Assembly: GCA_003241875.1 (NCBI GenBank)
Contig: QBLU01000024.1
Coordinates: 1 to 47,938 of the forward strand
Reading direction: 5' to 3'
Length of the DNA stretch: 47,938 nucleotides
Source: Alphaproteobacteria bacterium
GTDB lineage: Bacteria; Pseudomonadota; Alphaproteobacteria; Sphingomonadales; Sphingomonadaceae
Below the pieces are notes generated by a model that searched no databases, was not told the DNA's origin, and saw nothing but the letters and a program-made list of their open reading frames with translations. Of this stretch, positions 41,967 to 47,938 are shown one piece after another; position 1 is the first letter of the stretch; every line of letters begins with the position of its first letter. The position numbers and the translations under genes were made by a program.

Positions 41967-43137
41967 AATAAAACTCACGCAACCGGGTATGATAGGCGCG
42001 GATGCGCTGTTGATAGGCGAGCTGTGCCGCGACATCGGTGCGAGCAAGACGCGCCATGGCCTGCGATAGTCCGGCCGGTGGCAGCAGCCAGCCGGCGGCA
42101 CGAGCGAGGTCGGCGCGGCGGGCGATGCCGTCGCGATAGGCCTTTGATGCCGAGGCGACGTGCAGGTCGCCCAGATGCTGGAAAGCAAAGTACCATTTCC
42201 AGTGAAACGTCGGCGGCAGCGCACTGCCCGGCGCGTGCTGCGGGTAGAGCGCCAGAAAGCGCTGCATGGTTGCATCTCTCGGACGGTCCCAGCCGGCATG
42301 CACGTCCTCGCGGTTCTCCCGCGCCAGCGCCGCGCCGTCGGGAACCGTGACTCCGGCATTGATGGCGAGTCCGGCGGCGGCGGGGGCGACCAGCGTCAGC
42401 GCGAACCACAGCGCGGCGAGCGAGGCCGCATTGACGGCGGAACTGTTGCCGCGCCGCGCGACGAGCAGCGCCACCGCCGTCCAGAACAGGCAGGCGAGGA
42501 CGATGATACCGGCAAATGCCAGCGCCCGCAGCGGGGACGTTCCGGTGATGGCGGCACCGACGGCGAAGGGGACGAGCAGCACCGCCAGCACGCCGCCGGC
42601 ACGTACGACAATGCGCGGGCCCCAGATGTGGCGCCGGGCGGCGGGCGTCGCCTGCAGCGCGTAAAGCCGCCCGGCCTCGCGTTCGCCCGACCACAGGTCG
42701 TGCAGCAACGCGATGAGGACGAGCGGGGCCAGATAGACGACGACGAAGGCGAGGTCGAAGCGCCCCGGCAGGGCGAGTTCGGGGTTGGCGGCCTCGTTTT
42801 CATAAATCTGCCCCTCCAGCGCCAAGGCGCGGATGCGCAGCATGGTAGGTGCGATATCACGATTGCCGAGCGCAGCGAATGCCAAGTCCGATGGTGGGTT
42901 CCACGTCGGTTGGAACCCGTAATAGGCGCCATAGCCGGCATCGTCTACGAACGCCGCAAGCGCTGATTCCTCAGCCGGTTGGCCCGCCAGCATACGGTCG
43001 ATGGCGGCGCGGTCGCGGGACACCGTTGCAAGGCCAAGGGCAACGCCGGCGCCGGCACAGAGGAATAGCAGCAGCAGCGCCGCGAGGGCGGCACGGCTGC
43101 GCCCCAGCAGCCAGGCTTCGCGCTTGAGGTCGCTCAT
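41884..43137 (-). CDS. ABC-2 permease P2', DUF3526-like (module 2)
   Basis: Encodes 417 residues from ATG 43137, overlapping the P1' stop (ATGA). The N-terminal TM (about 17-38) is followed by an extracytoplasmic domain. A TM cluster starting at FDLAFVVVYLAPLVLIALL comes next, then the coupling-loop SGEREAGRLYALQ and a long C-terminal extracytoplasmic domain rich in aromatic residues (FHWKWYFAFQ). Unlike its module 1 counterpart, it seems to lack the final TM, since the reading frame ends FDPAGGM. Its 3' end contains the start of the type-A receptor gene. Confidence 0.8.
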   Translation of the reverse strand: MSDLKREAWLLGRSRAALAALLLLFLCAGAGVALGLATVSRDRAAIDRMLAGQPAEESALAAFVDDAGYGAYYGFQPTWNPPSDLAFAALGNRDIAPTMLRIRALALEGQIYENEAANPELALPGRFDLAFVVVYLAPLVLIALLHDLWSGEREAGRLYALQATPAARRHIWGPRIVVRAGGVLAVLLVPFAVGAAITGTSPLRALAFAGIIVLACLFWTAVALLVARRGNSSAVNAASLAALWFALTLVAPAAAGLAINAGVTVPDGAALARENREDVHAGWDRPRDATMQRFLALYPQHAPGSALPPTFHWKWYFAFQHLGDLHVASASKAYRDGIARRADLARAAGWLLPPAGLSQAMARLARTDVAAQLAYQQRIRAYHTRLREFYYDYLFSEKPFGPADLATVPRFDPAGGM

Positions 43138-44582
43138 GCAGCGGTCTGATCGAGATTGCGACGGGCAAGCCAGAGCAGGCCGACGCCGATCGCCAACCAA
43201 AACGCCAGCAGCGCCATTGCCGGCAGCATCGCCGCCGCACGGGTCGCGGGGGCCGAAGGGGCAAGCTGGAACTGCGGCATGGTTTTCCAGAAATCCGCCG
43301 AAATACGGGTGCGCTGATCGGCCAGCGGGTCACGGCTGCGCGCGCGATCATCGGCGCTGGAAACCTGTGTCACTTGCAGGCCGTTGAGGCGTTGGATGAG
43401 TTGGTATCGATAAGCTTCGGCACGGTTCATGAAGGCCAGATGCGTGGCAACATCGGTCGCGGCACCGACCATCGAGGCCCGGCGCACGGCCAGTGCCGGA
43501 CTGAGCACCCCCAGCGTTTCCAGCCGGGCCGACTGGCCAAGCTGGATGGCATCGGCGCGCGCCGCATAGAGGGCAAAAAGTTCAGAGGTAAGGCGTTCAC
43601 CTTCGGCGCCGACCAGGCCACGATAATTGACCGGCAGCTCATCGACGGTGGCAACGCCATATTGCTTGAGAATGCGCTGCTTGAAGGCGGCAAAGTGCGG
43701 ATCGTCGGGGTTGTGGCTGTCTCCCATCCGGCGCAGGTCGGCGGCGATGGCGAATTCGGTGTCGACGCGGCTCGGCAACGGTTCGGCGACACCCGCCCAT
43801 CCGGCGGCGGCACGCGGCACGAGCACCACGACAATCGCCCATATGGCGAGCAGCGTGACGAGCGCGCCCTGCGATGTGCGCGCCAGTGCCGAAATCGCCG
43901 TGATGCCGATGACCCAGACCAGCAGATAGACGCCGTAGGCCAGCGCGATGAGCGTGGCGATGCCGCCTTCGCCGGGGTGGCGCAGGGCCGCCCAGGCCAG
44001 CGCCATCAGTGCCGGCGCCATCGCAAGCAGGGCGACACCGCCCAGCGCCAGCACTTTGCCGCCAAGGATGCTGGCGGCGCTTGCGCCATGGGCGCTGAGC
44101 GCACGCAGGCTGCCGCGCTCGCGCTCACGCGCCACGGTGGCAAAGCCGAGAAAGACGAGCAGCAACGGCGCCAGCGTCTGCAGAACAAAGGCCGGGGTCA
44201 GTTGGCCGAAGCGCACCAGATCGGACGATTCGCGCGCGGCCCCAAAGGTCGCGCTGTTCTGGCGATGGCCTTCGAGAAACAGCACCGTACCGGTAAAACT
44301 GTCGACACCGGGATCGAACGCCGCCAGCGGCCCCACCGGCCGCAGCGCATAAGTGCCGTAGTGCACCATTCGATGCGGGTGGCGGCTAGGCTGGGTCTTG
44401 AACTGTTCGTCGGTCGCCGCCTGTGCGGCAGCGCGGGTTGCGGATGCCGACGCGGTTTGTACAGCCGACGTGACAGCCGCGATGCCGGACAGCAAGAGCA
44501 GCGCCGCCAACCCGATCAGCGCCAGCCGGGATCGCAGCATCAGTCGCAGTTCGGCGGCGGCGATGGCAATCATCTGCGTCAT
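43134..44582 (-). CDS. ABC-2 permease P1', DUF3526-like (module 2)
   Basis: Encodes 482 residues from ATG 44582, overlapping the ATPase stop (ATGA). It has the same layout as 29928-31331: TM1 about 20-40, the extracytoplasmic motif HYG....RP..PL.A..PGV at 74-93 followed by FLEGH, a TM block from FVLQTLAPLLLVFLGFA, a second extracytoplasmic domain with AFKQRILKQYGV (compare FEKATLARYGV in module 1), and a final TM before ARRNLDQTAA. Both paralogues end in RRxLDQT. Confidence 0.82.
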   Translation of the reverse strand: MTQMIAIAAAELRLMLRSRLALIGLAALLLLSGIAAVTSAVQTASASATRAAAQAATDEQFKTQPSRHPHRMVHYGTYALRPVGPLAAFDPGVDSFTGTVLFLEGHRQNSATFGAARESSDLVRFGQLTPAFVLQTLAPLLLVFLGFATVARERERGSLRALSAHGASAASILGGKVLALGGVALLAMAPALMALAWAALRHPGEGGIATLIALAYGVYLLVWVIGITAISALARTSQGALVTLLAIWAIVVVLVPRAAAGWAGVAEPLPSRVDTEFAIAADLRRMGDSHNPDDPHFAAFKQRILKQYGVATVDELPVNYRGLVGAEGERLTSELFALYAARADAIQLGQSARLETLGVLSPALAVRRASMVGAATDVATHLAFMNRAEAYRYQLIQRLNGLQVTQVSSADDRARSRDPLADQRTRISADFWKTMPQFQLAPSAPATRAAAMLPAMALLAFWLAIGVGLLWLARRNLDQTAA

Positions 44583-45298
44583 CGGGCGCTCGCAAAGCCG
44601 CTGTGGAGTGCATTGAGATCGAAGCGCGGAACTGTGGGCGATGCCGTCCATTCGCGGGCGATGCGCCCCGCCTGGATAAGCCCGATGCGATCCGCCGTGT
44701 CGGCAGCGCCGAGCAGGTCATGGGTCACCATCAGCACCGCGACGCCGCGGCGCCCAAGCGTTTCGAGCAGGCGGTGGAAATCGCCGGCGGCGGCGGGGTC
44801 GAGACCCGACGTCGGCTCATCGAGCAGCATAAGCGGCGTTTCGCGCAGCAGCGCCAAGGCGATCGCCGTCTTTTGCCGCATGCCCTTGGAAAAGCGTGCG
44901 GCGCGCTCGTCCCACGCGGCAGCGGCAAGGCCGACCCCTTCGAATCCGGCATCGACATCGGCACGGCTGCGCGGGCACCCGGCGACCTTGAGGAAGTAAT
45001 CGACGTTCTCGCGTGCTGTCAGATGGTCGTACAGCGCGACATTTTCCGGCAGATAGGCAACTTGCCTTCGAACCGCGTCCGGGTTGGCAGCGACGTCGAC
45101 ACCGCCCACCGTCAGGCTGCCGCCCTGCCGTTCGAGAAAGCCGAGGATAGCAAAGAGCGTCGTCGACTTTCCGGCACCATTGCCGCCAAGCAGAGCGTAG
45201 ATCTCGCCGGGCGCCAGCGACAGTGACAGCCCATCGACGATGCGCTTGTCGCCGCGTTCGACAACAAGATCGGCGATGAACAGCGGGGGCGTGGGCAT
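44579..45298 (-). CDS. ABC-2 transporter ATPase (module 2)
   Basis: Encodes 239 residues from ATG 45298, eleven bases after the type-B receptor stop. Walker A is GGNGAGKST (first Gly in place of the usual Pro), signature FSKGMRQK, Walker B LMLLDEPTSGLDP and switch His in VTHDLLG. Second gene of the leftward operon receptor B, ATPase, P1', P2', receptor A. Paralogue of 32772-33494; it also shares the motif YLPENVALYDHLT. Confidence 0.9.
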   Translation of the reverse strand: MPTPPLFIADLVVERGDKRIVDGLSLSLAPGEIYALLGGNGAGKSTTLFAILGFLERQGGSLTVGGVDVAANPDAVRRQVAYLPENVALYDHLTARENVDYFLKVAGCPRSRADVDAGFEGVGLAAAAWDERAARFSKGMRQKTAIALALLRETPLMLLDEPTSGLDPAAAGDFHRLLETLGRRGVAVLMVTHDLLGAADTADRIGLIQAGRIAREWTASPTVPRFDLNALHSGFASAR

Positions 45299-45309
45299 TA
45301 ACCGACTTT

Positions 45310-47433
45310 CTAGAGCGACAGCCGCAGCGCAACCGATGCGGCGCGGGGCGTGCCCGGCTGCACCCAAAGCTGTGCGAAGCTGTTGGTGTAATAGGTGGCG
45401 TTGAACAGATTGCTCACATCGGCGAAGATTTCGACATTCTCCTGTACGCGCCACGCCGCGAACAGCCGCGCCAGCGTATAGGCCGGCAGGACGAAGCTGG
45501 TCGCAACTTCGCCAGAGCGTTCGCCGACGTGCTGGACACCGCCGCCGAGCGTCAGTTTGGTGTCCCCGATGGAAAAGGCGCGAGAAAGCTGTGCATTGAG
45601 GCTGTGTTTGGGGATGTTGATCAGCGGATCGCCGGCGCGGATGGCGAGGCTGAAGTTGGGATCGAACACGTCGGCCCGCGCTTCGGCATCGACATAGGCA
45701 TAGGAAAACCACACGTCGATCGCGCCCGGCAATTTCCCGGCCATTTCGAACTCGACGCCGCGACTGCGCGCCTTGCCGATCGGCACCGAGAATCCCGGGT
45801 TGGCCGTATCTGCGGCAAGCACGTTCGATTTCGACAAGGTGAATCCCGACATGGTGCCAGTCAGTGCGCCATCAAGAAGTGACAGTTTCGTGCCGATTTC
45901 GGCGGCCTTCGTGACTTCGGGGTCGAACAACGCACCGCCGGCCGTCGCACCCAGATTGGCACGAAAACCCTGGCCGTAGGCGGCATAAAGCGACACCGCG
46001 TCGCTGGCCTCGAACACGATCCCGGCCTGCGGGCTCAGCCGGCTGAAGCGGCGCTCGCCACCGGCCGCCGTCGTCCGGTCACGTGTGGTGACCCGCACAT
46101 TGTCGTATCGCACGCCCAGGCGGACCTGCAGCCTGTCGGTGAGCCTGATCTGGTCCTGGACATACGCGCCAAATGCGCGCTGCTCGTCAAGGCGGTTGGT
46201 CAGCGGCGCGGTTATTGGCAGCGGGAACCGACCAAAGACCGGATTGAGAATGTCGATGTCGTTGCTCGCCTGTGGTGTCGTGGCGGCGCCGATGACCGGC
46301 GGGCGAAACCGCCTGACGACCTGCGAATTGTCGAAGCTGTCAAAATCGGCACCGATCAGCATACGGTGCTGCAAGCTGCCGGTGTCGAAGCGCCCGGCCA
46401 CTTCGCCGCGCACCGCGAAATGCTCCCCTTCGTACAGCCGCGACCGCCGCTGACGTGACAGGGACCGTCCGTCGCGACCCAACCTTTGCCGACCAGCCAC
46501 GAGTTCCGCTTCGGTGGAGAAGCCCTCAAGCCGGGTTTCGCGATAATGGCTGCCGATGAGCAGGCTCCAGGCATCGCTGAATTCATGGCTGAGCTGGAGT
46601 TGGTGGCCGGTAGCATCGGCTTCGATCGGGCCGTCGCCGGGTTCGCCGAGAAAGTTTTCGCGCGGCACCAGCCCCAATACGCCGCGGATTGCCACCGTGC
46701 CGCGATCAAAATCGGCCTCCTGCCTCGTCAACTCGAGGTCGTAGGTCAGGCTGGTGCGGTCACCCAGCTTGATGAGAAACGAGGGAAGAAAGCCGTAGCG
46801 ATTGCTGCGCACGGTGTCGCGAAAGCTGGCTGCATCCTCGTAAAAGCCGATCAGCCGCACGGCGGCAACGTCGCCCAGCGCAAGGTTCACATCAGCATCG
46901 CCGCGTTGCCGGTCAAAACTGCCGGCGAGCAGGTTGATCCGGCCGCGCGTATCGAAATCGGCGCGCTTGGTGACGATGTTGACGGTGCCGCCCGGCTCGC
47001 CGCGGCCAAACAAGGCGGCGTTGGGGCCTTTCAGCACTTCTACACGTTCGATGCCGGCCGAATCGCGCGTGCCGCCAAAGCCGCGGCCACCGTTGAAGCC
47101 GTTGACGAGATAGCCAGACGGCAGATTCTCGTCGCCGACAAAGCCGCGCACGGCATAGGAATCCCACAGCCCGCCAAAGTTGTTCTGCCGCGCCACCGAT
47201 GCCGACAAGTCGAGCGCATCGGCAAGGCGGGTGACATTGTTGTTGTCGAGCTGTTGCTGCCCGATAATGGTGAGCGCCTGCGGCGTTTCCCTCACGGTGA
47301 AATCACCGCGATAGGCCTGCCGCTGGCCAGTGACGACGATCGTTTCATCGTCTAGCGTTTCGGCTGTTGCGGGCACGGCCAACATCATGAGCGCGGTTGC
47401 GCTGCCTATAATTGCCGGTCTGAAGATGTCCAT
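45310..47433 (-). CDS. TonB-dependent siderophore-type receptor, type B (module 2)
   Basis: Encodes 707 residues from ATG 47433, with GGGG upstream. The signal peptide ends AVPATAE and is followed by TIVVTGQRQ. The plug has ETPQALTIIGQQQL, YAVRGF, ERVEVLKGPNAALFGRGEPGG and VNIVTKRA, of the FhuE/FpvA-like class. There is no STN domain. The barrel ends LRLSL. First gene of the module 2 operon; its promoter region holds the ATATCATTAC motif. Confidence 0.92.
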   Translation of the reverse strand: MDIFRPAIIGSATALMMLAVPATAETLDDETIVVTGQRQAYRGDFTVRETPQALTIIGQQQLDNNNVTRLADALDLSASVARQNNFGGLWDSYAVRGFVGDENLPSGYLVNGFNGGRGFGGTRDSAGIERVEVLKGPNAALFGRGEPGGTVNIVTKRADFDTRGRINLLAGSFDRQRGDADVNLALGDVAAVRLIGFYEDAASFRDTVRSNRYGFLPSFLIKLGDRTSLTYDLELTRQEADFDRGTVAIRGVLGLVPRENFLGEPGDGPIEADATGHQLQLSHEFSDAWSLLIGSHYRETRLEGFSTEAELVAGRQRLGRDGRSLSRQRRSRLYEGEHFAVRGEVAGRFDTGSLQHRMLIGADFDSFDNSQVVRRFRPPVIGAATTPQASNDIDILNPVFGRFPLPITAPLTNRLDEQRAFGAYVQDQIRLTDRLQVRLGVRYDNVRVTTRDRTTAAGGERRFSRLSPQAGIVFEASDAVSLYAAYGQGFRANLGATAGGALFDPEVTKAAEIGTKLSLLDGALTGTMSGFTLSKSNVLAADTANPGFSVPIGKARSRGVEFEMAGKLPGAIDVWFSYAYVDAEARADVFDPNFSLAIRAGDPLINIPKHSLNAQLSRAFSIGDTKLTLGGGVQHVGERSGEVATSFVLPAYTLARLFAAWRVQENVEIFADVSNLFNATYYTNSFAQLWVQPGTPRAASVALRLSL

Positions 47434-47831
47434 TTTGCCCCATTCGAAGATCAGCGTGCACCGATGCCTTTGTGTGACAACATATCATTACCTTGGCAAG
47501 CCAGAGCGCCGTGCGGAAAACCGAACGCTATCGACGGACCGGCCGGCCGCACTCGGAGAATCGTGTCGGTGTCCGCAAGCCGATCGTCAAAGACATGCAA
47601 CGTGCAAGCGTACCCCGCCTGTAAGCCGGTGTGTACGCAACCAACGGGGCAACTGCGTGGATTATTGGTCGCCATCGTGTGGAGCGCTGAAATGCCCGCC
47701 CCGGTGGACAAGTCCCAGCATATGCGACGCCGCATCCATGGTCAGCGGATGCTGTGTCTGCCCCGGCCCTGAAGCGATCGGATAGCAAAGGCGAGTACAG
47801 TAGTATCCGACGAGATACGCGATCTTCTTAT
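47434..47831. other. Intergenic region upstream of the module 2 operon
   Basis: Less GC-rich than the coding DNA around it. Apart from the 10-mer at 47482, I see no supported gene; open frames on both strands lack ribosome sites and recognisable motifs. Confidence 0.5.
47482..47491. promoter_or_regulatory. ATATCATTAC motif upstream of type-B receptor operon
   Basis: An exact copy of the 10-mer at 29873-29882, in the same orientation relative to the leftward gene, 48 bases before ATG 47433. Probably part of the promoter or a regulator site shared by the duplicated modules. Confidence 0.4.
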
Positions 47832-47938
47832 TGACGTGCCCCCCTTACTTGGTGCCATTTTTGAGTAGAGTTCGTTTCCCGAGTGACCCTGTCCCGGTTT
47901 TGTATCCGGCCAGAATGAGAGATCTGGCGCTTCATCGG
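47832..47938 (+). mobile_element. Possible left terminus of an IS3-family element (truncated by window end)
   Basis: TGACGTGCCCCCC followed by GAGTAGAGTTCG, a CCGGTTTTGTATCCGG hairpin and an ATG shortly after resembles the leader of IS3-family (IS407-like) elements, which often begin TGACCTGCCCCC and carry a TAGAGTTC...GGCCGG hairpin ahead of orfA. No transposase sequence is inside the window, so this is a weak call. Confidence 0.3.

Noticed and set aside
1-47938. CRISPR arrays, tRNA or rRNA genes
   Set aside because: No regularly spaced repeats, cloverleaf-like segments or rRNA-like conserved stretches were noticed on either strand; not run through a dedicated search.

Overview
The window is high-GC DNA (most genes are dense in GC-ending codons) with many TonB-dependent receptors, secreted peptidase-like proteins and several ATGA or TGATG gene overlaps. 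This is typical of an alphaproteobacterium of the Sphingomonadales. That placement is an inference from style and gene content; no rRNA or tRNA was seen to confirm it.

Region 1 (1-920) holds two hairpins and a less GC-rich pair of small membrane-protein genes overlapping by one base. Region 2 (1006-18308) looks like one amino-acid catabolic island made of four divergently arranged transcription units. Leftward genes are a secreted M24 (Xaa-Pro type) peptidase, an Old Yellow Enzyme and a DHDPS-family lyase. Opposite them is a D-amino-acid-oxidase-like flavoprotein. A second leftward operon encodes an SDR, a fused [2Fe-2S]/FAD oxidoreductase, a fused binding-protein/permease, a second permease and an ATPase for amino-acid import. 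A divergent DUF885 protein lacks the usual catalytic glutamates. An acyl-CoA-ligase-like enzyme and an ATP-NAD/AcoX-type kinase face a pair of GcvPA/GcvPB-like PLP enzymes, with no GcvT, GcvH or lipoamide dehydrogenase. The flavoprotein, Fe-S/FAD protein and DapA-like set resembles heteromeric D-hydroxyproline dehydrogenase pathways, but the epimerase and the semialdehyde dehydrogenase are absent. The true substrate is therefore open. A perfect 16-bp palindrome in one divergent promoter has a degenerate copy in another.

Region 3 (18394-27119) is mixed: an LprI-like membrane protein with a duplicated cytoplasmic motif, a fused MFS/spermidine-synthase-like protein, a TetR regulator divergent from an alpha/beta hydrolase, and a large sortilin/BNR-repeat secreted protein. 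It is followed by 740 bp of non-coding DNA holding a frameshifted gene remnant.

Region 4 (27859-47433) is a TonB/ABC island. The same five-part module occurs twice: a type-A TonB receptor, two ABC-2 permeases with large extracytoplasmic domains (DUF3526-like), an ATPase and a type-B siderophore-like TonB receptor. One copy (39999-47433) is a single leftward operon. The other (27859-35590) has the same parts split over both strands. Between them sit a methyltransferase gene, a third siderophore-type receptor and a divergent PepSY ferric-reductase-like gene, the last two sharing a Fur-box-like palindrome. A 10-bp motif recurs upstream of the module receptors. The system looks like iron or metallophore handling that couples outer-membrane import to an inner-membrane ABC-2 machine; its function is not established. 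The right end may contain the terminus of an IS3-family element.
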